A DNA stretch of 64,000 nucleotides from Phaseolus vulgaris (taxonomy: Eukaryota; Streptophyta; Magnoliopsida; Fabales; Fabaceae): positions 41,480,672-41,544,671 of the forward strand of contig NC_023759.2 in the NCBI RefSeq assembly GCF_000499845.2. Direction: 5' to 3'. Below are positions 12,716 through 24,026 of the stretch, piece by piece. Both the position numbers and the translations under genes were made by a program. The first letter of the stretch is position 1, and every line of letters starts with the position of its first letter. Under the pieces are notes generated by a model. That model was not told the origin of the DNA, did no database searches, and saw only the letters and a list, made by a program, of their open reading frames with translations.

Positions 12716-13531
12716 ATAAGTGAGCAAATACTAAAAAATAGTGTCATATATAATCTTCTCTATAAAATTGAAATATATACTAATAAATAAATAAAAACAT
12801 ATTAAAGATAATAAAAAATATTAAAATATAAAATATAGAAATAAAAAAAATTATAAACTAGCTTATAGTTTATAACTAAGTTAAAAACTCATAATTTAAT
12901 TTTAAAATACGTATTAAATGATTTTATATTGTTTTAATAATAAATAAGTTAATTTAATAGAGTAGTAGCTACCTTATTGATTCGAGTATATAATAGTCAA
13001 GATTACTTATAGTTTTAAACCGGTTTAATAATTTTTTATAATATGAATAAGAAATATTATTAAAAATCATTATATGTATATATATATAATATTAATGGTA
13101 TGTAGCTATAAATTTAAGTTCAACACTAACATCAGCAATTCAATATTAAAGTCAATTGAATATAAAATGTTTGAATAACATTATAAAATTAAGATAAATA
13201 ACTTACTTAAAAATCTAGAGAATCATATTAATTATTCCCCCTTTCAAATAATTGCCACTTAAGATTTTGTACAAAAGTTACGAAATTTATTAAATAATAT
13301 TTATTTTGAAAAAAAATATTTAATTATGTTTTAACGCTTACTCCATGGAAAAGAAAGATTACTATTATTCTTAATTCTCTAAAATGATAAATAATTTAAA
13401 ATAAATAAATTATTTTTGTTTCAGAAAACACTTTCTATTTTTTTATATAATATATTAACAAAATAGCTCATTATCTCATTTTATAATTTAGTTTAAACAT
13501 TTATATGGAAATGTTAAAAAAAATCATTTTT
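12716..13531. other. AT-rich intergenic DNA
   Basis: No gene or well-formed element seen between the MITE and the LINE target site. Confidence 0.4.
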
Positions 13532-13825
13532 ACTGTTATATATATATATTTTTAAATAAAAGCTTCTATGTTAGGTATCACTATGCAACTTAAGATCTCA
13601 GCTAGGCTGACACCTCAAGTTACAACAATCATTTACCATCACATGAAAAAAATATTATTGAACAAAAGAAAAATAAAAAAAAACACAAAAATACGGGGGA
13701 CTATACCAAAACCCATATGTTAACAAAAACGATACATAGGTAGACTATACCTATTCATAAAGAATTCTAAGAATAGACAAGGTGGAAGCCTATTATACCA
13801 AAGAAAAGGCTATCTATGAAAAAAA

Positions 13826-14322
13826 TCATAAATTAGCCAACTTATCAGCACACGCATTTCCTTCACGAAAAATATGAGTAACCGTAAACTTAATTTTCCC
13901 ACAGTAAGTAAGACAAGCATTCCATCGATTACGAAGCATCCAAGGAACAGTTGTCCTAGCAGTAAACGCAGCACAAACCAAAGCAGAATCACATTCCAAC
14001 CAGACATTAGTAAGCCCCATCTTTTGAGCTTCCTCCATAGCATGTATAACCCCATAAAACTCAGCAACCAGAGTAGTTTGAACTTCAAGAAATGCAGAAA
14101 AAGCTCCAATAAATTCCCCCATACTCCCACGAAAAATACCTCCGCAAGTAGCAAGACCAGGATACCCCTAGCAGCCCCATCAGTGTTAATTTTAACCCAG
14201 CCTGGTGAAGGAAACTCCCATCTAACAGGAAGAGGATGTAAAACTTTACCAGTACGAGTGTTAATACCAAAAAACTTGAGCACATTGAAATCGAACATAT
14301 CATTCTTCATTGAAGCTTTAGA
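13826..14322 (-). pseudogene. LINE ORF2 RNase H domain, cut off by a stop and frameshifted
   Basis: Directly after the ORF2 stop the same frame continues with MKNDMFDFNVLKFFGINT and then GWVKINTDGAARG, the start of a plant L1 RNase H domain with its first catalytic aspartate. Near 14150 the sense frame shifts. The rest (YGVIHAMEEAQKMGL, VWLECDSALV, REGNACADKLANL) is read in another frame to 13826. Both lesions remove RNase H from the ORF2 product. Confidence 0.88.
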
Positions 14323-17300
14323 CTAATTACCCACTAGACAAGTTAAATCTTTAATAACCAAAATAGCCCTAGAAACCTCAATCTTATCCTGAAAACGAGC
14401 ATAATTCCTCATACGCCATATCATCCAAATAGAAAAAGTTATCACAGCTAGCTTAATCAATTTAACCAACGAACTACCATCACTCTTAATAAAAGAAAGA
14501 AGATCATCTTTATTAGAGAAATGATAAGTAGGAAAAATGTGTTGAACCCAACTCCAAATACGCAAAGCATTAGCACATTCAAAAAATAAATGTTGAATAG
14601 ATTCCTCGAGCTTTTCACAAAGCGTACACATAGAACAAATATGCAAACCTTTATTTTGAATATGCTGATCTGTAGGAAGCCGCCCATGAAAAACTTTCCA
14701 AAGGACAAGAGTTTTGGAAGGCGGAATATATGAAGACCAAATAAATTTACCCCAACCACAGGAAACCCCTGGATCCAAGAAAAAAGTCCTAGCTGATTTA
14801 AGAGTGAGACGATCAAACTCATCTAGAATCCAATTAGGAATATCCTGTACTGCCCTAACCATGATATGACTAAAAAGATGAGGCATATGCTGTAAAGACA
14901 ATGGAATATTCCAATCAGCACCTGTCCAAAACTGAGAGACTGTATCCGAACTACTAGCACCATCAGATAATCCTGCAATATTTGCTAAAGAAATAGTAGC
15001 ACACCATTTATCATTCCAGAAATTAATAAGAGAACCTGTACCAACAGTCCAAGAAGTATAATCAAGTATAGTAGAATAAAACTGCTTAATTCCAGGCCAA
15101 AGAGATGACGATCTATAAACCATTCGAAACTCGTATTTTGATTTAAGGACCCTGACTTTCAAGAGCAAAGACCAAGGCTTGTTGCTATAAGCAAAGATCC
15201 AAGCAAGCTTAAGAAGATATGCATTATTTTCATGGTGAAGGTTAATAATTTTCAAACCTCCATTCTCAAGGGGAGAACAAATCGTATCCCAATTAACAGT
15301 AGCTATACCTTTTTTCAAAATATCACCAGTCCAAATAAAATTTCGACACCACTGCTCAACTTGCTTAAGAAGAGAAACAAGCCATTTATACAAATTAAAA
15401 CTATAAGCTAGAAGACCCGTAATCACCGTATTGACCAACTGAACACGACCCATCATGCTAAGAGATTTACCTTTCCAAGAAGCTAACTTCAATTTGACTT
15501 TATCAGCCAAAGGTTGAAGAAAACGACCCCTTGGAGCACCAACAAAGATAGGCACTCCTAAATAAGTGAAAGGCAAACAACCAGGACTACATGAAAGAAT
15601 ACGCTGAATTTTGGTGATAAACCTTGTAGAATTATCCATGGTGAAAAAACTACTCTTAGAATTATTAACATATTGGCCAGAGAAATCACCATATGTTTTA
15701 AGAAAATTACTCAAATTTCTAAGAGATTTATTATCCGCCCTACAAAAAATGAAAATGTCATCCGCATATAAAATATGAGAGGGAGTGAGAAAACCTTGTG
15801 GACTAGCCATATGTAGAATCTTCTTATCATTCACAAGCTTTGAGAGACCTCTACTAAGAACTTCCTCTGCAAGACAAAAAAGTATAGGAGACAAAGGATC
15901 ACCTTGTCTAACACCTCTACTACAAGGAAAAAAACCCACCAAACTACCATTTATTCTGATAGAAAGCATAGCTGAACGGAGAATAGTACTAATCCAACCG
16001 ACAAACGAGGAGTGAAAACCAAAGCGTGACAAAACTAATAGTAAAAACTTCCAACTTAGAGTGTCAAAGGCTTTGTGAATATCAACTTTGTAAGCCACAT
16101 TGCCTCCGTGAACCTTTTTAGAAAGCAAGTTAATAGCTTCAGAGGCAATACTAATACAATCTTGAATCTGTCTGCCCTGTACAAACCCATACTGATTAGG
16201 AGAAATAATTCTGGCAGCCACAAGAGCAAGCTGATCTGCCAAAATCTTGGAAATAATCTTAAATTTAAAATTAGCAACAACAATCGGCCTGAAATCTTTA
16301 ATAGATTCAGCACCCTGAATCTTAGGAATAAGAGATACCACATTACTGTTCATTCTAGGGAGAACCCAGTTTTGTTTAAAAAACTGTTGGACTGCCTTAC
16401 AAACATCTGTCCCAATAATATCCCAACAAGAATGATAAAAAACACCACCAAAGCCATCAGGACCAGGAGCACTATTGCCATTAAGGTTAAAAACAGCATT
16501 CCTGATTTCTAAAAAATCAGGACACTTAATCAACATCATATTCTCCTCAGAGGAAACCAACTCAGGAATATAAGTACCAATAAAATCTTCCATATTGTCT
16601 ATATTCAGGTCATGAGAAATAGACTCAGCATAAAGAGTTTTATAAAAATCCAAAATATGTTCCTCAATGAGTGTAGGATCCTCAGTAACAACATTATCAA
16701 TTCGTAGACGATGAATTCCACTAGAATTATTCCTCCTCTTGACCACAGCATGGAAAAAAGCAATATTTCTATCCCCATCTTTAAACCAAAGCATTTTAGC
16801 CCTTTCTTTCCAAAACAAATATTGACAGTGAAGAGCATGATCAAGCTCCTCCTTAACGATCCTTTCTTGATAGAGAAGCCCATCAATATCAGACATACTA
16901 GCAGTCTCTAAGGTTTGTTGAATACCAAGGAGAAGACCCTGTTTAAGAAGAACTGCATTGTGAACATTGCCAAAAGAAAATTTATTCCAGTCACGTAGCT
17001 CAACTTTCAACCTTTTTAACTTATGATGTAAAATAAACATAGGACAACCAACAACCTTATTAGCCCAAGAATCATGAATAAGCTTCATACATGAAGCGTC
17101 TTGAAGCCACATAGAAAAGAAACGAAAATTGTTAACCTTCCTCAAAGAATTACTAGCAAGACTAGTAAGAATAGGGGAATGATCTGAACAATTTTTAACA
17201 AGAACCTGATAAGTACAAGAATCCCATTCATCCAAACACACTCCGTTACATAACGCCCTATCCAATCTTCTATGAATTCTATGGAGCCCTCTCCTTCCAT

Positions 17301-17841
17301 TACACCAAGTATAGCAAGTTCCAGTAAAAGGCATACAAGAAAGGTCATTAGTATTAATCCAATCAAGGAATTCATTACAAGAAACTTGATTAGGAGCCAC
17401 CCCTCCTTTACAGTCATCCGTCGAGAGCACAACATTAAAATCACCCATAATACACCAAGGCCCTATGAAGGAACTAAGATCCCTCCACAAAACCCGTCTA
17501 GCCACGTATGTGGTAGCACCATAAACACCTGCAAAACTAAAACATTTATCATGCAAATGACAAGTTACAGAAATAAATTGTTCATTTACCAAGAAATTCC
17601 GGACCAAATTAGGAACCGACAAACACCAAAGCTTAGCGGCTTTATTAACAATAGGAGACGTAGCCACCAAATGCATATTAACAGATTTGAAAATAACTTC
17701 AAAAGCATTAGTGTACGGCACCATAGGTTCAGCAAGAAAAACCAAAAGAGGTTTATGTAGTTTGAGTAAACTAATCAACATCTCCACAGTTTTGTGGTTT
17801 CCCAATCCTCTAACATTCCAGAAAAATGAAGAGACTTTCAT
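14323..17841 (-). CDS. LINE ORF2: endonuclease, reverse transcriptase, zf-RVT
   Basis: An open frame of 1172 residues. The N-terminus is an apurinic-like endonuclease with WNVRGLGN (8-15), GDFN (133-136), RLDRAL (192-197) and SDHSP (219-223). The reverse transcriptase follows, with IPKIQGAESIKDFRPI (505-520), YGFVQGRQ (551-558), KVDIHKAFD (585-593), RGVRQGDPLSP (642-652) and the catalytic YADD (692-695). A zinc-binding zf-RVT region near the C-terminus contains LHICSMCTLC and IQHLFFEC. It nicks the target and makes cDNA from the element RNA. The ATG at 17841 overlaps the ORF1 stop in an ATGA. The frame ends at TAG (14323-14325), and the RNase H coding sequence continues downstream in the same frame, so the stop is probably a mutation that removed RNase H. 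Confidence 0.93.
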   Translation of the reverse strand: MKVSSFFWNVRGLGNHKTVEMLISLLKLHKPLLVFLAEPMVPYTNAFEVIFKSVNMHLVATSPIVNKAAKLWCLSVPNLVRNFLVNEQFISVTCHLHDKCFSFAGVYGATTYVARRVLWRDLSSFIGPWCIMGDFNVVLSTDDCKGGVAPNQVSCNEFLDWINTNDLSCMPFTGTCYTWCNGRRGLHRIHRRLDRALCNGVCLDEWDSCTYQVLVKNCSDHSPILTSLASNSLRKVNNFRFFSMWLQDASCMKLIHDSWANKVVGCPMFILHHKLKRLKVELRDWNKFSFGNVHNAVLLKQGLLLGIQQTLETASMSDIDGLLYQERIVKEELDHALHCQYLFWKERAKMLWFKDGDRNIAFFHAVVKRRNNSSGIHRLRIDNVVTEDPTLIEEHILDFYKTLYAESISHDLNIDNMEDFIGTYIPELVSSEENMMLIKCPDFLEIRNAVFNLNGNSAPGPDGFGGVFYHSCWDIIGTDVCKAVQQFFKQNWVLPRMNSNVVSLIPKIQGAESIKDFRPIVVANFKFKIISKILADQLALVAARIISPNQYGFVQGRQIQDCISIASEAINLLSKKVHGGNVAYKVDIHKAFDTLSWKFLLLVLSRFGFHSSFVGWISTILRSAMLSIRINGSLVGFFPCSRGVRQGDPLSPILFCLAEEVLSRGLSKLVNDKKILHMASPQGFLTPSHILYADDIFIFCRADNKSLRNLSNFLKTYGDFSGQYVNNSKSSFFTMDNSTRFITKIQRILSCSPGCLPFTYLGVPIFVGAPRGRFLQPLADKVKLKLASWKGKSLSMMGRVQLVNTVITGLLAYSFNLYKWLVSLLKQVEQWCRNFIWTGDILKKGIATVNWDTICSPLENGGLKIINLHHENNAYLLKLAWIFAYSNKPWSLLLKVRVLKSKYEFRMVYRSSSLWPGIKQFYSTILDYTSWTVGTGSLINFWNDKWCATISLANIAGLSDGASSSDTVSQFWTGADWNIPLSLQHMPHLFSHIMVRAVQDIPNWILDEFDRLTLKSARTFFLDPGVSCGWGKFIWSSYIPPSKTLVLWKVFHGRLPTDQHIQNKGLHICSMCTLCEKLEESIQHLFFECANALRIWSWVQHIFPTYHFSNKDDLLSFIKSDGSSLVKLIKLAVITFSIWMIWRMRNYARFQDKIEVSRAILVIKDLTCLVGN

Positions 17842-19514
17842 TGCGACGTTGTGGAGAGAACTGCCTTAGCAGTTTTTTTGGATTTACCATTCTTCTTAGG
17901 TGGTCTCCCTGGTTTTCTTTTAGTGCAAACTATTTCCTCTCCAGTATCACTGTCATCCTCCTCCATCTCGTTGGGATCAACCCAAAATTTTGAAAGAACA
18001 TTTGTATTTTCCAAACCATCAAGAGAGGAAAAGTGATTTTGCAGGTCCAACGATAGTGCTTTAACATCCGCAAAAGATTTAGCCTTCTGAGGTTCAACAA
18101 TGGCAGTAGACGTACCAATATAAGGATCACCTCCCACATCTGTAGTGTCTAAACCATCAAGAAAGGAGAAGTGATTTTTTAGCACCAACGACGGGGATGG
18201 TACAGTCACAATAGCAGAGACCTCCTGATGACAACCAATTGGAGTATTGGGTAGGTTTGTAGTATGAACAGGTAATTTTTCCCGCTGAGGAGAGATGGGA
18301 CGTAATTGAGGTGATACCACCACTGGATTCAAGACCTCCACATGATGAGCATCAAAAGGAGCATGAGACTCGGAGCCCTTGGCTTGCATAAGGCCAGGTG
18401 AATTCCTTAGCGTCCCCGTTTCTGGGAAATCCAAAGTGTGAGTGGGCAATCCCTGCCTGGATTCATGATCCGAAGCATCTTCAAGAGAAGGCATATTAGC
18501 AAAATCATCCTCCACTCCACCTGATTTATCAAGAGCAGTATGACCCAAGAGTGACCCTGCTTTAGCTCCGCTAGAAGCATTAATGGTCAATTTATCAGTG
18601 CAACCTTCCACGTGCGTCGGCTGCGGATCTTTTTTACGATACTCTTTACGTTGTTTTGGGACCTCAGTCCTGATCTCGTTCATCAAAAATTATCTTATGA
18701 GAAGATTTATGTTGAGACACAGGAGCACGACCCTGATCATGAAGCACTCGGCACTGAGCAAGCTCATGGCCTATCACCTTACAGTGAGAACAAAAAGGTG
18801 GGAGCCATTCATATTCCACACCAGCTACAAAGGTAAAGTCTGAGCGTTCAACCCAGAGATGATCAGGAAGAGGAGACAACATATCAATATCCACCAGCAC
18901 TCTAGCAAACATACCCCTTTTCTTTCTCATAGTATTCTCATCCAAAACCAAAGGAGTACCAAGACATTTTATGATTGAAAAAATCACATGTGGCCTCCAA
19001 TACTCCAAAGGCAAACTATAGATTCTAACCCAGGCCTGAGTTTTTGTACTCTTCATGGTAGTTGGAACAAAATCTTTTGGCCAGGCAAAAAGTCTCAAGA
19101 AACCCGGAGATAGCTTCAAGGAACCCATCCTGAGGACCCACCGCATGTCTTCTAAAGAAGCAAACTCAAACTCATAAAAACCCTTCCCGAGAGGAATTGC
19201 TTTCCACGGTCCAAGAGCCTTCCACACCGGCTGCAATTTTTTAGTTAAGTCCAGGTGTGTGAGAGGTTTATCTCCCTTAGAAAGAATAACCCGCCCATGT
19301 AAATGAGTCTTGCATTCCTCAAGGCCAGCCAAGTATTCTGTCTCATCAATCCGGAAGTGGGTAACTCGGACAAAGGAATATCGCATGTAGTTCCCAAAGC
19401 CTGAGCAAAAGTTTTCTTTTGTCCAGACTTAGCATATACCGTCTTCGCAGGAGATACTTCCCTATTCTTCAAACAATTCCATGGGATGATGAAACTATTA
19501 GAACCCTCCGCCAT
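17838..19514 (-). pseudogene. LINE ORF1 (DUF4283 and CCHC zinc knuckle), with two frameshifts
   Basis: The ATG at 19514 starts MAEGSNSFIIPWNCL and runs to about 19345. Sense then moves to a second frame carrying EYLAGLEECKTHLHGRVIL and the DUF4283 domain. A CCHC knuckle follows, CSHCKVIGHELAQC (CX2CX4HX4C). Near 18670 sense returns to the first frame for a long, weakly conserved tail that ends with a basic AT-hook-like patch, KRKPGRPPKKNGK. ORF1 of plant LINEs is an RNA-binding chaperone. The two indels compensate each other in phase, so only the middle is out of register. The stop (TGA, 17838-17840) overlaps the ORF2 ATG. Confidence 0.85.
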
Positions 19515-19850
19515 TCCAAAAGCCACTACTCACCGCATCACCGCCACGTACAACCGCCCCCACACCACCACTGCGCACAGGCCCGGTCGTTGCCGCCGCC
19601 GCACCACGCTATGCCCCTGGTCGACGTCACCCGCTGCACCTGGTGGAAAGATTCGCGCAAAACGCGATCGGAGCTGCCGCGCTGGTGAAAAACGGGATCG
19701 CACGAGATGCACACCGTCGTCGCCGCCCCTGATCGCCGCTTCGCACTGGTCAAGCGAGCACTGTCGCGCCTCCGCAAAACCCTAATCGCGCCTCCGCAGC
19801 TTATTTTATCTCTCTGCACGTTCTCCAGTGACGTTATTATTAATTACATC
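19515..19850 (-). promoter_or_regulatory. GC-rich 5' leader of the LINE
   Basis: This stretch is strikingly GC-rich (many CG dinucleotides, CCGCC and CACC runs) compared with the AT-rich surroundings. It lies between the 5' target-site copy and the ORF1 start. Internal promoters of plant LINEs lie in the 5' leader, so it probably held the promoter. No specific motif is claimed. Confidence 0.6.
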
Positions 19851-19870
19851 ACTGTTACATATATATATAT

Positions 19871-20345
19871 CATAAACATAAAGTAAAAAAATTATGTTTT
19901 AAAATTTATTTTAAAAAATTAAAAATAGAAAGGATTATTTTTCAAGTTAAAGAAGTCCTAAAATCTTTAAAACAATAACATGTACTTTAAAATGAGAAAA
20001 TGCAATTCAAAATAATAATTGGAAATTCCTGGAAAATAAATGAATGTAAAAGCAAGATAATTGCTACACTTTGTATTATATATATGCAATTATTAAATTA
20101 ATATTTCACTTGGAAATTGAAGATAGTGTTTGAGATGAAAAAAAATAATAATAATGAGAAAAAACTTTTTTCATAAGTTAAAAATAGGTTAAGAAATAAT
20201 AATTTATAAAAAATGTTATGAATAATTTATCTAATTTTTTTTTTTGTGTTTGTGATTTTTTTTTCTTCTAGGTAAGTATTTTTGAAAAAAAAAAACTTTC
20301 AATACCTTAAATATGGATTATTTTCTTAGTCACAATTTTTATATG
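19871..20345. other. AT-rich intergenic DNA
   Basis: Nothing recognised besides A/T runs. Confidence 0.4.
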
Positions 20346-20977
20346 CACTTAAAAAAATAATTAAATAAAAAATAAATTTAAAAATAAAAAATAATTAATT
20401 ATTATATTGTAGAGATTAAAATAATTATTAGTATTTAAAGTAATTTTTATTATTAATAAAATTTATAAATTGATATCAAACTAGCTATTAAGTTTTAATT
20501 ATCAATTAATTTGGATTTAAAGTTGGTAACTAAAATCATGATAACTAATTATATATCAATTTAAAAACTAAATTTATAGATTTTATTAATAATAGAAACA
20601 ACTTTAGCACTACAAAAAATATGTTTATTAGCATGGGTCAAAAAGGGACACTAGCTATCATTCAAATTTGGAAACTAATATCCTCGACATAGAAATAGTG
20701 GCGGGTGTGTAGGACACGTTTTTTGCGTAGGCCTAACCTACATGCTCCCCACACAAAATTATATTTTATATTGTTTATTTAAAGAAGCGTGGGCTTAGCT
20801 TACTTGGCTACATAATTTTTAAACAAGGGTGAGTTTAGCCTACATGTTGCCCATACAAAATTATATTTTATATTGTTTATTCAAAGAAGCGTGAACTTAG
20901 TCAACGGATTGGACACACAATTTTTAAACAAGCGTGGACTTAACCTTCATAATTTTATTACATATTTAAATTTAATT

Positions 20978-21015
<38 letters not shown>

Positions 21016-21370
21016 GTTTGCGTGGGCTTAACCTACAAAATTTTAAATTTTTATTATTATTTATTATTTATAGTTTCAGTTGTGACCATTTGACCCACAC
21101 ATTTTTTTTTCTTTTTTTTAGTTTATGTCCATATAACTCATGCTTACCCACACTTTATTTTTTTTATTTTTTAATAATGAAGGCTTAGTGGACATTATTT
21201 AGAGTTTCTAGCATCACCTTCACTTTCTTTTGCAGCTAATTTTACTTTTTTGTGTAGTGTAGATACCAGTAATTTTTTAGTCTCTAAAATAATATCTAAT
21301 TTAACTAATATAGAGACTAATTATTTTTAGTCTCTAAAATTAATTTTTATTTAATAATTTTTTTATAGTG
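20346..21370. mobile_element. diverged palindromic MITE (copy B) split by a CACTA element
   Basis: The left part (20346-20607) and right part (21260-21370) together match copy A, with shared blocks such as TTTATTATTAATAAAATTTA and TAGTCTCTAAAATAATATC. The 652-bp CACTA-type insertion sits between them. The termini are more decayed (CACTTAAAAAAATAA and TTTTTATAGTG). Confidence 0.7.
20608..21259. mobile_element. non-autonomous CACTA-type element, 652 bp, with TAG duplication
   Basis: The left end CACTACAAAAAATATG and the right end TTTTTTGTGTAGTG are imperfect inverted repeats. TAG lies on both sides (20605-20607 and 21260-21262), the 3-bp duplication of CACTA transposases. Inside are two diverged ~120-bp tandem units carrying ATTATATTTTATATTGTTTA and a GCGTGGGCTTAG-like block, plus an (AT)n run at about 20981-21012. 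It has no transposase and would need an enzyme supplied from elsewhere. Confidence 0.85.
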
Positions 21371-22403
21371 ATAAACTTTTATTTCAAAAATAGAAAAATA
21401 AAAAGAGAAAAAGTTAAAAAGGAGAATAAAAGTAAAGGTTTTTATACTGATAAAAGAAAAGAAAAATAAATTAAAAGCATTTATTATTATAAAAAGTAAG
21501 ATTGACAAAAAAAAACCATAATCAATAATTATAACATAATTAACTTTTTCAATGTTCAAACATAATTAATTATGTAGCTAGTACACTTTTATTTTCTATT
21601 GTATATGAAAAGTGTTTCATGTATCTCTATTTTTAATTTTATGAACTTAGATTTTCTTTTCTTCCAAGCAAAAAGCAAGACAATATTTTTTCTATCCTTT
21701 TTTTTTAATTTTCTTTTCTTCTAATATGAAAATTTTTATTTAAAAAAACAAAGATCTAGATTCACATTCTAATAACTTGTTTAAGAAAGTATAGTTCATT
21801 ACTATTTAATAAACTATTGTGTTTTTTCTTAAAAATCTTCTTAGAATATAGCATTATAAATATAAGTTTGAAGATAATTATGAAAGAAGTAATGCAATGA
21901 ATAAGGTCAGAAATTGGAAATTGGAAATTGGATAAGTGTAGTTTTGAAGATTGTAAGGTTAGTCAACATTGGTTGCCCAAAGTCTATTGCCTTTGACCAC
22001 TTTTTTCATACTTCACTCATTCTCTCAGCATTCCTCCAAATTATTTCAAGAAAACAAATAAAACAAAATGTCTCAAAGTCTTTTATTCATTTATTTAAAC
22101 AAATAATTTATCTACCGACTTCATTGCCACTAGCCTCCTTCTTTGACTCTTTTTACATTCTCTCATATCATGCATACCCTACACTGCTAATTTGTCTTCT
22201 ACTTAAGGCACAGTTATGTATATCTACGTTATGTCGACAAAATATAATACATAATTTTAGAATTATTTTAATTTAATTAGTTATTGAATTAAAATTTTAA
22301 ATATATAGTTGTGTTATGTTGAATATTTAAATCAAAATATAAAAAAATATAAAAGAGGGTGAGAATACTTATTTGTGACATTCTAATCAATAATTATTGT
22401 TCT
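21371..22403. other. intergenic DNA, no gene recognised
   Basis: A 120-codon frame at 21914-22276 does not begin with ATG, has no recognisable motif, and is not supported. The rest is AT-rich. Confidence 0.4.
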
Positions 22404-22573
22404 CACTACACTAAAATCAATAATTAAAAATTAATTTTAGAGACTAAAATAGTTAATTATTATTTGATTAAATTAAAAAATATTTTATAAATTAAAAAAT
22501 TATTGATATTTAAATTTTTTTTATTATTAATAACAAATTATAAATAATTTTTAAATTGGTATTTAATTTTTTA
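22404..22573. mobile_element. truncated palindromic MITE (copy C, left part)
   Basis: Begins CACTACACTAAAATCAAT and follows the family consensus for about 170 bp, then abuts copy D. Its right half is missing. Confidence 0.6.
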
Positions 22574-23285
22574 CATTACAAAAAATTCATTAAATAACGC
22601 AATTAAATTTAAAGGTAAAAAATAATTAGTCACTCTATTAACTAAATTAGGTACTATTTTAGAGACTAAAAAAATTATTAGTGTTTAAAGTGGTTTCTAT
22701 TATTAATAAAAAATTATAAAATGATTTTTAAATTGGTGTCTAAATTATCTACCAAGTTTTAGTTACTAATATTTTAAATTCTAAATTGGTCTCAATTAGT
22801 TTATAATCTAAGATATTAGTAGATAAAGTCTTAGTTAGGGATGGCAAAGTGGGACGGGCCGTCCCGCGACCTGCTAGTAAAAAATGCGGGACGGGCTCAG
22901 TTTTTTAACTCGCTAACCCGCTTTAGCTCACCCCACATAACCTACAGCCCGCGTGATCCAACAGCAGGACGGGTTGCCCGCTAGCCACAAAGAAAAAATT
23001 GTGTGTTGACTTAGCAATGGCAAGACAAATTTGAACTGAAAAAAAAAAATCTAATTAGCTAAAACAAATCTAATCAACTACCAATTATTTAGATTCTAAA
23101 TTTGGTACCAAAAATCTTGGTAGGTAATTAAATACCAATTTAAAAACCATTTAACAATAATAGAAACTAATTTAAAAATAAATAAAAAAATTAGTTTTTA
23201 AAATGGTCTCTAATTTAGTCACTATAACAACTAATTATTTTTTTTTATCTAAAATTAGTTTTTATTTCCTGATTTTCTTGTAGTG
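22574..23285. mobile_element. palindromic MITE (copy D) interrupted by a GC-rich fragment
   Basis: Starts CATTACAAAAAATTCATTAA and ends GATTTTCTTGTAGTG. The arms match the family, for example TTAGATTCTAAATTTGGTAC and TAGTCACTATAACAACTAAT. The middle is interrupted from 22836 by foreign sequence. Confidence 0.75.
22836..22990. mobile_element. fragment of a hAT-like repeat beginning TAGGGATGGCAA
   Basis: A GC-rich island (GGGACGGGCCGTCCCGCG, then GACGGGTTGCCCGC) inside the AT-rich MITE. The start TAGGGATGGCAAAGTGGG is like the termini of a widespread plant hAT-type non-autonomous repeat. A matching inverted right end was not found, so it is truncated. Confidence 0.5.
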
Positions 23286-24026
23286 ATGGCAAAAAGTGTG
23301 TAAAATATTTTTACACTTCATATGCACACACAAAACCATATTATTTTGGTTGAAAATTAAATTAAAAGACGATTAAATATTATATATATTTATCATATTA
23401 AACAAACAAGATAATAAACATATAAAAGTAGAACTAAACAAATCATTTGCTCTGGTTTAAGTGAGCATGCTGTCGCACTTAAGCAATCATATCAATAGAG
23501 ATGACTTTGAGTAAAGGATTTGTCACTTTATTAATCAACACATTCAACCTCACTTTAAACGTTTATTCGCAATAAAGACAAACACCCTCTCTCTTTCTTT
23601 CGAACCATGTAATATTTTGCCTAAATAAAATGCTCTCAAGATTGCTTAAAGTATACCTTCCACTCTTTAATTCGCTAAAAATGTTAAATCATATATGTTC
23701 TTACGAACAATATTTTTTTTTAAACAACTATATTTTTTTAAATGAATGGTTCTATCATAATTTGTGATAGAAAAATATTTTTAAAAACTATATTTTTATG
23801 TATAAGTTTTTGTATGAAATGAAAGGATTTATGACCCTATACTTTCTCTTATAATAACAATAGAAATTTCTATTTACTAATATTTTTTGAAATCGTGGAA
23901 TTGATTATCATTTTTTTTCCATAAAATAATACCATTTTAGAAATGAATAGAGGTAAGAGATCTAACGACTTTACCTCATAGAGTATAGTCTATTTTTATT
24001 CTTTCTACATATACAATTGGTTAAAA
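23286..24026. other. intergenic DNA, no gene recognised
   Basis: AT-rich. A better-balanced patch at 23450-23660 may derive from a retrotransposon, but I could not identify a domain. Confidence 0.35.

Larger units (their letters stand above)
13550..19850 (-). mobile_element. near full-length L1-type LINE (non-LTR retrotransposon)
   Basis: The element reads on the minus strand: a GC-rich 5' leader (about 19515-19850), ORF1, ORF2, and a 3' tail near 13550. It is flanked by ACTGTTATATATAT at 13532 and ACTGTTACATATATAT at 19851. This is a target-site duplication of about 18-20 bp that differs only within the AT microsatellite and by one base. The 6.3-kb length and intact borders argue for a full-length insertion. 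ORF1 has two frameshifts, and ORF2 has a stop before RNase H plus a frameshift inside it, so the copy is probably dead but young. Fragments of related copies lie at 25418-25470, 27911-28156 and 29176-29665. Confidence 0.92.

Noticed and set aside
13874..14326. 150-codon plus-strand frame across the RNase H remnant
   Set aside because: The minus strand carries recognisable RNase H motifs; this strand does not.
16075..16512. plus-strand frames within the LINE
   Set aside because: They are antisense shadows of the RT domain.
20981..21012. (AT)n run as a regulatory or origin element
   Set aside because: It is a plain microsatellite inside a CACTA-type element.
21914..22276. 120-codon hydrophobic frame
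   Set aside because: It lacks an ATG start, has AT-rich composition like its flanks, and shows no domain or splice structure.
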